This document shows, one piece after another, positions 9,174 through 17,497 of a stretch of DNA of 64,000 bases. This stretch comes from Pandoraea pnomenusa (lineage in GTDB: Bacteria; Pseudomonadota; Gammaproteobacteria; Burkholderiales; Burkholderiaceae). The notes beneath the pieces are model-generated. The model had not been told where the DNA came from, searched no databases, and was given only the letters and a program-made list of their open reading frames with translations. The stretch is from positions 124,001-188,000 of the forward strand of contig NZ_CP009553.3 of assembly GCF_000767615.3 (NCBI RefSeq), written 5' to 3'. The position numbers and the translations under genes are program-made. Position 1 is the stretch's first letter, and each line of letters opens with the position of its first letter.

Positions 9174-9201
9174 TTAACGGCAGAAACGCTCGCGGGCTTT
9201 A
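9174..9201 (-). promoter_or_regulatory. Possible sigma-28-like promoter of the fliLMNOPQR operon
   Basis: On the minus strand the sequence reads TAAAGCCC, 12 bases, GCCGTTAA. Against TAAAGTTT-N11-GCCGATAA the upstream element keeps TAAAG, the downstream element matches 7 of 8, and the spacer is one base longer than ideal. It lies about 97 bases upstream of the fliL ATG, in the 213-bp gap after fliK. The gap suggests that fliL begins a separate transcription unit. Confidence 0.4.
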
Positions 9202-9290
9202 GGGCGCTGCGGCGCACCGTCGCGCCCGGCCGGGCGGCCAATGCCGCCGCGGTTCCCAGGCGTCGCGTCAGCCCCGGACTGTCGGGCGCG

Positions 9291-10709
9291 TCAGGCGAAC
9301 GTGTCGACCAGGCCGTTGGCGGCGCGCATCGGCACACTGACCGTGGTGGCGAGCGGTGCGTCGTCGGTCTGGCCGAAGCCGGTCGTGCCGCGCGCGCTTC
9401 CGTTCCCGTTCCCGCCGCCATTGCCGCCATTGCCATTGGCGCTGTGCTGCGCGAAGGCCTGCTGTTGCGCGCTGTCGCTGCTCACGGTGGTATTGCCCAG
9501 GGCAATGCCATTGTTGGCGAGGCTCTCGCGCAACTGCGGCAGCGCGGCCTGCACCGCGTCGCGCACGGCGGCATGCTGCGACACGAACATCGCCTGCGCC
9601 GAATCGTTCGCCACGTTCAGCACCACGTGAAGCGGGCCGAGATCGGGCGGGTTCAGGCTCAGTTGCGCGGTCTGCGCATGGGCTGACGAAAGCCACACGA
9701 CCTGCTGCGAGAGCTGGTTGTTCCAGTCCTGCGTACCCACGCGCGCGTTCAGCGCGAGCGCCGCGGGCAGGTTGGCCTGGGCCTGAAGCTGTGGCTGGGC
9801 ATCGACGACGGGCGTTGTTGCCTGTGCGGCCTGTGCGGCAGCCTGGATCGCCTGGGTGGCGGTGTTCGCCTGTGCGGTGGCGTCGCGATGGCCTTGCGCC
9901 TGCGTCATGGCATCGGCCATGCGCTGGGCGTCGGCGCCCGCGGGCGATGTCGACTTGGCTTCGGCCGCGGCCGGCTGCGGCACGGTGGTGGGCTGCGACG
10001 TCGTGGCGTTCTTTGCCAGGGTGTCGAGCGAGATGCCGCCGGTCGGGTTGGCCGGCGTGACGGCGCCGGCCGCCGGCGCCTGGCTCGCGGCCGTGGTTGC
10101 CTTCGCGCCGTTTGCGTCGGCGCCGACCGGTGGCTGGCCGGCCAGTTGAGCGGCGCCACTCGCTTGCAGGGCGCCGTTCACGGCGGCCGCAATGGCGGCA
10201 CCCTTGCCCGGCTTGGCATCGGCGGCGTCAGCGCCGGCCGTGGCGGCGGGTGGGGGCGCTTGTGGCGGCGCGAGCGGTGCATTGTTCATCGCGGCGAGGG
10301 CGACGGCCAGGGCGGCCGCCGGGTCGCCGGGCGCGGCGGCCTGCACTTCGTCGTCGGCGTTCTCGTCCTTGTCGGTGTCGGCCGTCGTTGCCTTCGTCGT
10401 CTTGGACGAAGCGTTCGAAGCGTTCGTTTGATTGCTTTGCGCCGTCTGACCGGCCTGGCTCGCCGACGCGCTGCCGTTGGTCGTGTTGTCGGAAGACTTC
10501 GTGCTGCCGGCGTTGTTCGAGGACGCGCCCTGCGCAGTGTTGCCTGCAGCATTGCTTGCCGCCGGCGCCACGGTTTGGCGCGTCTGTTGCGAGAGCACGG
10601 TGGAGAACGGCAGCGCGCTGCCGTCGTCGGCGTTCGACGCCCCGGCGCGATTGGCCTTGGCGGCTTGGGCGGCGCCGGCGGCGTCGGTCAGGAAGCTCAG
10701 AATCGACAT
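9291..10709 (-). CDS. fliK: Flagellar hook-length control protein FliK
   Basis: FliK is the exported molecular ruler that makes FlhB switch from hook to filament export. I start it at the ATG at 10709 (MSILSFLTDAAGA), preceded by GAAGGACC, giving 472 residues. Residues 1-330 are low in complexity and rich in Ala, Gln, Thr and Ser, as in most FliK proteins. The conserved C-terminal domain follows (about 330-430): WNNQLSQQVVWLSSAH, then AQLSLNPPDLGPLHVVLNV, the usual LNPxxLGxvxV motif. A Gly/Asn run follows near the end. It lies 14 bases after fliJ, as the last gene of fliFGHIJK. Confidence 0.92.
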   Translation of the reverse strand: MSILSFLTDAAGAAQAAKANRAGASNADDGSALPFSTVLSQQTRQTVAPAASNAAGNTAQGASSNNAGSTKSSDNTTNGSASASQAGQTAQSNQTNASNASSKTTKATTADTDKDENADDEVQAAAPGDPAAALAVALAAMNNAPLAPPQAPPPAATAGADAADAKPGKGAAIAAAVNGALQASGAAQLAGQPPVGADANGAKATTAASQAPAAGAVTPANPTGGISLDTLAKNATTSQPTTVPQPAAAEAKSTSPAGADAQRMADAMTQAQGHRDATAQANTATQAIQAAAQAAQATTPVVDAQPQLQAQANLPAALALNARVGTQDWNNQLSQQVVWLSSAHAQTAQLSLNPPDLGPLHVVLNVANDSAQAMFVSQHAAVRDAVQAALPQLRESLANNGIALGNTTVSSDSAQQQAFAQHSANGNGGNGGGNGNGSARGTTGFGQTDDAPLATTVSVPMRAANGLVDTFA

Positions 10710-10723
10710 GTCGGTTCGGTCCT

Positions 10724-11176
10724 TCAAATCGGGGATTCGGCGCGGCGTCGCAGGCTGCGCGCGGCGTACTCATCGTTTTCCTTCTGTTCGCGACGCGCCG
10801 CCCGCAGCGCCGTGCGGGCTTCTTCGCGCGTGGCGAGCGTGCCGAAGGAATTCAGGCGACGCTGTTGCGCCTGCCATTCCCGGCGTGCGGCCGCGAGACG
10901 CTCCTCGGCTTGCTCGAGCAGCATGGCCTGCTGCCCGATGGCCGTGTCGAGCGTGTCGATGAATTGCTGGAAGTTGCGCCAGTCGTGTCCCGCCATGCCT
11001 TGAACCGTCGCCGTCTGCATGCGCGTGCGGTATTCGTGGCGATATTGGCGCAAGGCGTCGAGCTGACGCTCGACCTCGGCCCGCTGCGTCTGACGTTCGC
11101 CGAGCAGGCGTGCGGCTTCGTCGACGTCCTTCTGGGCGAGTTCGATGAGCAACTTGAGGGGCAGGGTGGAATTCAT
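10724..11176 (-). CDS. fliJ: Flagellar export chaperone FliJ
   Basis: FliJ is a small coiled-coil stalk protein that sits inside the FliI ATPase ring and recycles export chaperones. This 150-residue protein is almost entirely charged helix with heptad character, from KLLIELAQKDVDEAARLLGE through AEERLAAARREWQAQQRR to the Arg-rich C-terminus. No other domain is visible. Length, charge pattern and position between fliI and fliK fit FliJ well. It begins 13 bases after the fliI stop. Confidence 0.93.
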   Translation of the reverse strand: MNSTLPLKLLIELAQKDVDEAARLLGERQTQRAEVERQLDALRQYRHEYRTRMQTATVQGMAGHDWRNFQQFIDTLDTAIGQQAMLLEQAEERLAAARREWQAQQRRLNSFGTLATREEARTALRAARREQKENDEYAARSLRRRAESPI

Positions 11177-11188
11177 GGCCGCCTCCGA

Positions 11189-12922
11189 TCAGTGGAACAG
11201 GCCGCGCAACTGCTGCACGGCGTCCGGATAACTGGCCCGCTCGCGCATTCCCTGCTGCAGGAAGCCTTCGAGACGGGGATAGAGCTCGATGGCCTGATCG
11301 AGCATCGGGTCGCTGCCCGGCGCGTACGCGCCCACGTTGATGAGGTCGCGGTTGCGCTGGTAGCGCGAGAGCATCTGCTTGAAACGGCGCACCGTATCGA
11401 ACTGGTTATCGTCGATGAGCGCGGCCATCGCCCGGCTGATCGACTGTTCGATGTCGATGGCGGGGTAATGGCCCGATTCAGCCAACTGGCGCGAGAGCAC
11501 GATATGGCCGTCGAGAATGGCGCGGGCCGAGTCGGCGATCGGGTCCTGCTGATCGTCGCCCTCGGTGAGCACGGTGTAGAACGCCGTGATCGAGCCGCCG
11601 CCGTCCGGGCCGTTGCCGGCGCGCTCCACGAGCGCGGGCAGCTTGGCGAACACGGAAGGCGGATACCCCTTGGTGGCGGGCGGCTCGCCGATGGCCAGCG
11701 CGATCTCGCGCTGCGCCATGGCATAGCGGGTGAGCGAGTCCATGATCAGCAGCACGTCCTTGCCCTGGTCGCGAAAGTACTCCGCGAGCGTGGTGGCATA
11801 GGCCGCGCCTTGCAGGCGCAGCAGCGGCGAGACGTCGGCCGGTGCCGCCACCACGACCGAACGCGCCAGACCGTCCGGCCCGAGAATGTTCTCGATGAAG
11901 TCCTTCACTTCGCGGCCGCGCTCGCCGATCAGGCCGACGACGATGACCTCCGCTTGCGTGAAGCGCGCCATCATGCCGAGCAGCACGCTCTTGCCGACCC
12001 CCGAGCCCGCGAAGAGCCCCATGCGCTGGCCCCGTCCGACGGTGAGCAGGGCATTGATCGCGCGTACACCGACGTCGAGCACCGACTCGATGGGCGCTCG
12101 GCCGAGCGGGTTGATCGGCACCGAGGCGAGCGACGCGCTGTCGGTCATGCCGAGCGGGCCGAAATCGTCGAGTGGACGGCCGGCGGCATCGACCACGCGG
12201 CCGAGCAGGGCTTCGCCCACGGGCAGCCGTTTGCCGTTGTGGCGCTGGCTCGGCAGCGGGCCGTCCGCGGCCGGTTCCATGGGGAACACGCGGGCGCCGG
12301 GCAGCAGGCCGGAGACTTCCGTTTGCGGCATGAGAAAGAGGCGGTCGCCGCCGAATCCGACCACTTCGGCTTCGGCGGTCGCCGGTTCGCGCGATGCGTC
12401 GTGCACCGGCAACTCGATCAGGCAGCCGGCGCCCACGGGCAGGCGCAGGCCGACGGCTTCGAGCACGAGGCCCGCTGCGCGGGTGAGCCGGCCGCAGCGG
12501 CGCGTGGGTTCCACGGCGTGCACGTGCGCGATGCGCTCGCGCAACGTGTTCTGCCAGCGGTGCAGATGCGCGTCGCGAGCGATCTCACGGGCGTTCAGGG
12601 CGTGCACGGCGGCTTTCGGCGCGGGCGCGTCGGTGTCAGCGTCGGCCGGCCCGTCCGCTTCCCGGGTGGCGCGCGCGGCATGGCGTGTCTCGGGATCGCC
12701 CGGGGCGTCGTCGTGATCTTCAGGTTGCAGTGCGCCGGCCTGCACGGGCGGGGCCGGCGTGTCGATCTCATCCCACAGCCGCACCGAGGGCGTCGTGCCG
12801 TCGTTCGCCGGCACGGGCTCGGGCGATGAAGGCGACGCGGCCGGTGCCTCGCCATGCGTGTTTTCGGTGCTGGACAGCACCGGCGCATGAGCGGTGAGCG
12901 GGGTGAGTTCGGCGTTCACCAT
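11189..12922 (-). CDS. fliI: Flagellum-specific export ATPase FliI
   Basis: FliI is the F1-beta-like ATPase that energises flagellar protein export. The Walker A motif FAGSGVGKS has its Lys at about residue 311. [18 protein letters not shown] is the Walker B and catalytic region, and [18 protein letters not shown] is the typical switch loop. At 577 residues it is longer than the usual 440-520. The first 120 residues are a Pro/Ala/Asp-rich, probably disordered extension before the conserved part that begins near [12 protein letters not shown]. The ATG overlaps the fliH stop by 7 bases, so an internal start is possible but the coupling supports this one. Confidence 0.95.
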   Translation of the reverse strand: MVNAELTPLTAHAPVLSSTENTHGEAPAASPSSPEPVPANDGTTPSVRLWDEIDTPAPPVQAGALQPEDHDDAPGDPETRHAARATREADGPADADTDAPAPKAAVHALNAREIARDAHLHRWQNTLRERIAHVHAVEPTRRCGRLTRAAGLVLEAVGLRLPVGAGCLIELPVHDASREPATAEAEVVGFGGDRLFLMPQTEVSGLLPGARVFPMEPAADGPLPSQRHNGKRLPVGEALLGRVVDAAGRPLDDFGPLGMTDSASLASVPINPLGRAPIESVLDVGVRAINALLTVGRGQRMGLFAGSGVGKSVLLGMMARFTQAEVIVVGLIGERGREVKDFIENILGPDGLARSVVVAAPADVSPLLRLQGAAYATTLAEYFRDQGKDVLLIMDSLTRYAMAQREIALAIGEPPATKGYPPSVFAKLPALVERAGNGPDGGGSITAFYTVLTEGDDQQDPIADSARAILDGHIVLSRQLAESGHYPAIDIEQSISRAMAALIDDNQFDTVRRFKQMLSRYQRNRDLINVGAYAPGSDPMLDQAIELYPRLEGFLQQGMRERASYPDAVQQLRGLFH

Positions 12923-13575
12923 GGCAGGTCCTTGCCCAGGGCGGCCATCACGCGTTGCCAGCGGGTGGCTACGGTGGCGTCGACTTCGCCGCTGGCCGCT
13001 TCCGCCTTGCAGCCGCCGCGCTCGATGGCCGGGTCGGCGCGCACGGTCCAGCCGGCGGCCTGCAGTTCCGCGCCCACATGGGCTTCGACGAGCGTCACGT
13101 CTTCAGGGTTGAGCAACAGCCGCGGCGAGCCGGTCAGCGGATCGTTGGCAAGCAGCTCGCGCACGATGGGCAGGAGCGTTTCGGGGCGCACCGTGAGCGT
13201 CTGGCGCAGCGCCTGACGCGCAATGTCGAGCGCCAGCCCAAGCAGCGGCTCGGCGACTTCCCGGTCGATGGCATTCACCGCGTTGCCGAAACCATGGGCG
13301 ATGTCGGCGAGTTGCGCCGCGCGGGTGTCGATTTCGTGCTGACCGGCGGCCTGACCGGCGGCATAGCCTTCGGCGTGGCCTGCCGCGTAGCCTTGCGCGT
13401 GACCTTCGGCGCGGGCCTCCTCGCGCCATGCGGCGATCTGGGCGGCCAGTGCCGGATCGTCGAGCGGTCGCGGCGGTTCGGGTTGGGGCGGCGGCGGGGG
13501 CGGCGGCGGATCGAACGACGCCATCTCCCAGCGTTGCCAGGCGGAGAGGCGTTCTTTCGGAATGATGGTCGACAT
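12916..13575 (-). CDS. fliH: Flagellar export ATPase regulator FliH
   Basis: FliH is the stator-like partner that holds FliI at the C ring and regulates its ATPase activity. This 219-residue protein starts [18 protein letters not shown], the Trp-containing N-terminus typical of FliH. A proline run follows, then a Gly-spaced helix with the G-x-x-x-G repeat pattern of the family ([18 protein letters not shown], residues about 59-76), then the C-terminal FliI-binding domain ending LGKDLPW. It starts 19 bases after fliG and overlaps fliI by 7 bases. Confidence 0.95.
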   Translation of the reverse strand: MSTIIPKERLSAWQRWEMASFDPPPPPPPPQPEPPRPLDDPALAAQIAAWREEARAEGHAQGYAAGHAEGYAAGQAAGQHEIDTRAAQLADIAHGFGNAVNAIDREVAEPLLGLALDIARQALRQTLTVRPETLLPIVRELLANDPLTGSPRLLLNPEDVTLVEAHVGAELQAAGWTVRADPAIERGGCKAEAASGEVDATVATRWQRVMAALGKDLPW

Positions 13576-13594
13576 GCGCGCGGGCCCCGATCCG

Positions 13595-14593
13595 TTACAC
13601 GTAGGCGTCGTCGCCGCGGCCGCCGATCATGATGGCGCCCTGATCGGCCAGGCGCCGCACGACCTGCAGCACCTTCTTCTGCTCGGCTTCGACTTCCGAG
13701 ACACGCACCGGACCGCGCGACTCGAGGTCTTCGCGCAGCAGTTCGGCCGCTCGCGCGGACATGTTCTTGAAGAACTTCTCGCGCAGCTCGGCCGGCGCGC
13801 CCTTGAGCGCGATGATGAGCGACTCGGACTCGATTTCCTTGAGCAGCACCTGGATGCTGCGGTCTTCCACGTCGAGCAGGTTCTCGAACACGAACATCTC
13901 TTCGACGATCTTCGCCGCGAGGTCCGAATCGTAGTTGCGCACGGCTTCGATGACCGACTCTTCGTGCACGCCGCCCAGGTAGTTGAGGATTTCCGCGGCG
14001 GTGCGCACGCCGCCCATTGGGCTGCGCTTGATGTTTTCGCTGCCCGAGAGCAGCTTGGTGAGCACGTCGTTGAGCTCGCGCAGGGCGGCCGGCTGAATGC
14101 CGTCGAGCGTCGCGATACGCAGCACCACGTCGTTGCGCAGGCGTTCGGTGAAAAGCGCAAGCACTTCCGACGCCTGGTCGCGGTCGAGATGCACCAGGAT
14201 CGTGGCGATGATCTGAGGATGTTCGTGACGGATCAGCTCGGCCACGGCAGTGGAGTCCATCCACTTGAGGCCTTCGATGCCGCTGGTGTCGCCACCTTGC
14301 AGAATGCGCTCGATGAGACCCGCGGCCTTGTCGTTGCCCAGTGCCTTGTTGAGCACCGAACGGATGTATTCGGACGAGTCGAGCGAGAGCGCCGAGTGCT
14401 GCTCGGCTTCGAGCACGAAGTCCTGGAGCACGTCGGCGATCTGGTCGCGCGTGACTTGCCGGAGCGAGGCCATGGCCGCACCGAGCTTTTGCACCTCGCG
14501 TGGCGCAAGGTACTTGAAGACCTCCGCCGCTTCATCTTCACCCAGCGACATCAGGAGGATGGCGCTGCGTTGGAGTCCCTCAGCCGCGCTCAT
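13595..14593 (-). CDS. fliG: Flagellar motor switch protein FliG
   Basis: FliG is the C-ring protein that contacts the stators and generates torque. The ATG at 14593 (MSAAEGLQRSAILLMSLGED) gives 332 residues, the family length. A GTG three codons upstream is less likely. The middle domain carries EHPQIIATILVHLD. The C-terminal domain carries the charged torque helix region MFVFENLLDVEDRSIQVLLK. Its start lies inside the last 14 bases of fliF, so translation is probably coupled. Confidence 0.98.
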   Translation of the reverse strand: MSAAEGLQRSAILLMSLGEDEAAEVFKYLAPREVQKLGAAMASLRQVTRDQIADVLQDFVLEAEQHSALSLDSSEYIRSVLNKALGNDKAAGLIERILQGGDTSGIEGLKWMDSTAVAELIRHEHPQIIATILVHLDRDQASEVLALFTERLRNDVVLRIATLDGIQPAALRELNDVLTKLLSGSENIKRSPMGGVRTAAEILNYLGGVHEESVIEAVRNYDSDLAAKIVEEMFVFENLLDVEDRSIQVLLKEIESESLIIALKGAPAELREKFFKNMSARAAELLREDLESRGPVRVSEVEAEQKKVLQVVRRLADQGAIMIGGRGDDAYV

Positions 14594-16268
14594 CGCCACC
14601 ACCCACCCATGATTTGACTACCGTTGCCACGATCTTCGGATCCTGTCGCGCGACCTGGCGCGCATACTGCAAGTTGCGCTCGTACGCGCTGAGTTCGCCC
14701 GACTTGCCGGGCGTGCCGTCGGCGCTCTCGCCCTCGGCCCCTTCCTCGCCCGCACCGACCGCGCCGCCCGCACCGGCGAGCGAGGGCTCGGCCGGCGGCG
14801 GCGGGGTGAGGTGCTTGCGAATGGCCGGGCGCACCACGCCGAACCACAAATAGATGCCGATCAGCCCGATCAGCGCCCACTTGCCGACCTGTTTGGCCAG
14901 CTCGATGTTCTGGCGCTGGCGCCACCACGGCAGGTTGGCTTCCGGATCTTCTTCCACCGTGAACGGGCTGTTCACGATGTTGAGCGTGTCGCCGCGCTGG
15001 GCAGAGAAGCCGATGGCTTCCTTCGACAGGTTCTGGATCTGGTCGAGCTGCGCCTGCGTGAGCGCGACCATGGCGGCCTTGCCCTTGGCGTCGGTGCCCG
15101 GACGATAGTTCACGACCACGGCGGCCGAGAGGCGCTTCAGTCCGCCCGTGGCTTGCTGTACGTGGCGAATCGTGCGATCGACCTCGTAGTTGACCGTGGC
15201 GTCCTTGCGATCGCTGCGCGGACCCTGCGGCGCGCTGGCCGCGCTTGCGGGGTTCGCACCCTGCTGGGCGAATTGTTGTTGCTGCTGCGTGATCGGCGCG
15301 GTGGCCTGGCCCGGCGGCTGGTTCGACAGCGCGCCCGGCACGCCGCCCGGCGGCGTGATGCCGATCTGCGAGGCTTCGCTGCTTTGCTGGCTGCGCACCG
15401 CCTGCTCGCCGGAGTTCGGCTTGTAGTTCTCGGACGTTTGCTCGACCTGGTTGAAGTCCACGTCCGCCGTGACCTGCGCGTGCACGTTGCCCGGCCCGAC
15501 GATCGGGTTCAGGATGGCCTCAATGCGACGGGCGTACGACTGCTCGAGCTCGCGCACGTATTTGAGCTGGCTGGCGTCCAGACCCAGCGCATTGCCGCTT
15601 TGCGCCGAGAGTAGATTGCCGTTCTGATCGAGCACGGTGACGTTCTTGACCGGCAGCTCGGGCACGCTCGACGCGACCATGTGAACGATGGCGCTGACCT
15701 GGGCGTCGTCGAGGACGCGGCCCGGGTAAAGCGTGACGAGCACCGAGGCGCTCGGCTTCTGCTGTTCGCGCACGAAGACCGACGGCTTGGGGATCGCCAG
15801 GTGCACGCGTGCGGCCTGCACCGCCGAGAGCGACTCGACCGAGCGGGCGAGTTCGCCTTCGAGCGCGCGCTGGTAATTGACTTGTTCGGCGAACTGGCTG
15901 ATGCCGAACTTCTGGTTGTCCATCAGTTCGAAGCCGACCAGACCGCCCTTGGGCAGGCCCTGGGAAGCCAGGCGCAGCCGAACGTCGTGCACCTGCTCGG
16001 CGGGTACCAGAATGGCACCGCCGCCCTCGGCGAACTTGTAAGGCACGTTCATCTGCTGGAGCGACGTGATGATCGCGCCGCCGTCACGGTCGCTCAGGTT
16101 GCTGTAAAGCACCTTGTAATCGGGCGCGCGGCTCCACAGGAAAACGGCGATCAGCAGTGCGATGAGCGCCGCACCCCCGATGAGCAGGGGCAGGCGTTCA
16201 CGCGAACGCAACTGCGCCAGCAGAGGGGGTTTGGCGGCAACGTCGGCCGGCTGCGTGGCGGCATTCAT
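14580..16268 (-). CDS. fliF: Flagellar MS-ring protein FliF
   Basis: FliF forms the membrane MS ring on which the basal body is built. I start it at the ATG at 16268, with GGAG six bases before it, giving 562 residues. The first membrane helix is at about 25-45 (LLIGGAALIALLIAVFLW). The periplasmic ring-building motifs follow (YKVLYSNLSDRDGGAIITSL, RLRLASQGLPKGG, GFELMDNQKFGISQFAEQVN). The second helix (VGKWALIGLIGIYLWFGVV) lies near residue 460, and the C-terminal tail binds FliG. It is the first gene of fliFGHIJK and diverges from fliE. Confidence 0.97.
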   Translation of the reverse strand: MNAATQPADVAAKPPLLAQLRSRERLPLLIGGAALIALLIAVFLWSRAPDYKVLYSNLSDRDGGAIITSLQQMNVPYKFAEGGGAILVPAEQVHDVRLRLASQGLPKGGLVGFELMDNQKFGISQFAEQVNYQRALEGELARSVESLSAVQAARVHLAIPKPSVFVREQQKPSASVLVTLYPGRVLDDAQVSAIVHMVASSVPELPVKNVTVLDQNGNLLSAQSGNALGLDASQLKYVRELEQSYARRIEAILNPIVGPGNVHAQVTADVDFNQVEQTSENYKPNSGEQAVRSQQSSEASQIGITPPGGVPGALSNQPPGQATAPITQQQQQFAQQGANPASAASAPQGPRSDRKDATVNYEVDRTIRHVQQATGGLKRLSAAVVVNYRPGTDAKGKAAMVALTQAQLDQIQNLSKEAIGFSAQRGDTLNIVNSPFTVEEDPEANLPWWRQRQNIELAKQVGKWALIGLIGIYLWFGVVRPAIRKHLTPPPPAEPSLAGAGGAVGAGEEGAEGESADGTPGKSGELSAYERNLQYARQVARQDPKIVATVVKSWVGGGDERG

Positions 16269-16616
16269 GCGCGGCTCCACGCCAGCGGCGTTGTCATGAC
16301 GTTCATCGCGGTGGAAGTGCTCACTAACATGCGACAGGATTCTCCGGGGGTACGCTTGGTGCGGTGCTCAGGCCCTTGGGGGCGAAGGAACGGAAAGGAT
16401 CCGGTCTCTGGAGCGCACGACGCCGATGGTCCAGATTATTCGTTGGCGAATGTGGAATCGTTCTGTGGATTAGGCGGGTGTTTTGCCGTTAATTAAGGTA
16501 TTGGAGGCTTGCCGACCGGTGCTAAGCTCCGACCTAGCTGAAAAAGGCTAACCAGAGGCAAACCGGCCAGCGTTGCGCGAAGTTGCGTGCCGCCGGGCCA
16601 ATCGAGGACAGGCAAT
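16269..16616. promoter_or_regulatory. Divergent promoter region between fliF and fliE
   Basis: This 348-bp stretch contains no gene and must hold the promoters of the leftward fliFGHIJK operon and the rightward fliE. The part from about 16420 to 16500 is less GC-rich than its surroundings (for example TTAATTAAGG near 16490). I looked for sigma-28 and sigma-54 consensus sites and found only poor matches with wrong spacing, so I do not place a promoter. FlhDC-type control is likely from what is known of related bacteria but is not shown here. Confidence 0.5.
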
Positions 16617-16952
16617 ATGGCTATTCCGGGGATCGAATCGGTACTGCAGAAGCTGGGCGGCGTGGCGTCGCAGGCGGCGGGCTCGATTATGGGTACGTCC
16701 AACGCCGGTGCGGCGTCGGCGTCGAAGACGGGCGGTTTCGCGTCCGAGCTGGAAGCGTCGCTCAAGCGGGTGTCGGCATCGCAGAACGGCGCCGAGGCGC
16801 AAGCCCGGGCGTTCGAAATGGGCGAGCCGGGCGTGGCGCTCAACGACGTGATGGTCGACCTGCAGAAGGCGAACATCGGCTTCCAGATGAGCCTGCAGGT
16901 GCGGAACAAGCTGGTTTCGGCCTACACCACCGTGATGAACATGCAGGTGTGA
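16617..16952 (+). CDS. fliE: Flagellar hook-basal body protein FliE
   Basis: FliE links the MS ring to the rod. The ATG at 16617, preceded by GAGGACAGG, gives 111 residues. After a short Ala/Ser-rich N-terminus, the conserved C-terminal half is clear: AFEMGEPGVALNDVMVDLQK, then ANIGFQMSLQVRNKLVSAY and TTVMNMQV at the end. It stands alone in the rightward direction, divergent from fliF, and is followed by a strong terminator. Confidence 0.96.
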   Translation: MAIPGIESVLQKLGGVASQAAGSIMGTSNAGAASASKTGGFASELEASLKRVSASQNGAEAQARAFEMGEPGVALNDVMVDLQKANIGFQMSLQVRNKLVSAYTTVMNMQV

Positions 16953-17064
16953 TGCCGTTGTCGGGCCGCCGTCGGGTCGTTACCGGGCCGTTGCAGGTGT
17001 GCGTCGCTGCAGACGTTGGCGGTGGCGAGCGGATGCACCGGGCATGACGTGAGTGCCGTGAATG

Positions 17065-17095
17065 AAGAAGCCCCGTCGTCAGGCGGGGCTTTTTC
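17065..17095. terminator. Bidirectional intrinsic terminator after fliE
   Basis: AAGCCCCG (17068-17075) pairs perfectly with CGGGGCTT (17084-17091), followed by TTTTC on the plus strand and preceded by A-rich sequence that serves the minus strand. It lies about 115 bases after fliE and 30 bases beyond the stop of the convergent FlhB-like gene. Confidence 0.85.
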
Positions 17096-17125
17096 ATGGC
17101 GGGGACGGCCTGGCGCCGGTGGAAG

Positions 17126-17497
17126 TCAGGCCGCCGATTCGGGCTCGGCGGGTGGGGCCGTCGGCGCGGCAGCGGCGTCGGAGAGTGCTTCGGGCGGCAG
17201 CACGCCCGGGGGCAGCGGCGGCGGCTTGCCGCCCCGGCCCGCTTCGAGCTTGTACAGCCAAGCCAGCAGTTCCGCCACCGCCTGATAGAGCTGCGCCGGA
17301 ATGCGCTGGTCGAGATCGACCTGCATCAGCAGGCTCACGAGTTCCGGCGACTCGTGCACATACAGTCCATGCTCTCGCGCCGTGCGCACGATGGTGTCGG
17401 CCAGCAGGCCGTAGCCCTTGGCCACGACGCGCGGTGCCGTGTCCTTGGCGCCGTAGGCAAGCGCAACGGCGGTGCGGCGTTCGGGCGGCAGCGTCAT
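17126..17497 (-). CDS. FlhB C-terminal domain-like protein (export switch family)
   Basis: This 123-residue soluble protein matches only the cytoplasmic domain of FlhB after its autocleavage site. It begins RRTAVALAYGAKDTAPRVVA with KGYG next, and continues with DLDQRIPAQLYQAVAELLAW, the conserved end of that domain. The NPTH cleavage motif and all FlhB membrane helices are absent. The C-terminal 30 residues are Pro/Ala-rich. Such stand-alone FlhB-like proteins (often called FhlB) are known, and in some bacteria they can partly replace the FlhB C-domain. Its ATG overlaps the stop of the FliK-like gene upstream by four bases (ATGA), which implies a functional pair. Confidence 0.85.
   Translation of the reverse strand: MTLPPERRTAVALAYGAKDTAPRVVAKGYGLLADTIVRTAREHGLYVHESPELVSLLMQVDLDQRIPAQLYQAVAELLAWLYKLEAGRGGKPPPLPPGVLPPEALSDAAAAPTAPPAEPESAA

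Noticed and set aside
16485..16520. A sigma-28-like site before fliE (TAAGGTAT and GCCGACCG)
   Set aside because: The spacer is 9 bases instead of 11 and the -10 matches only five of eight bases.
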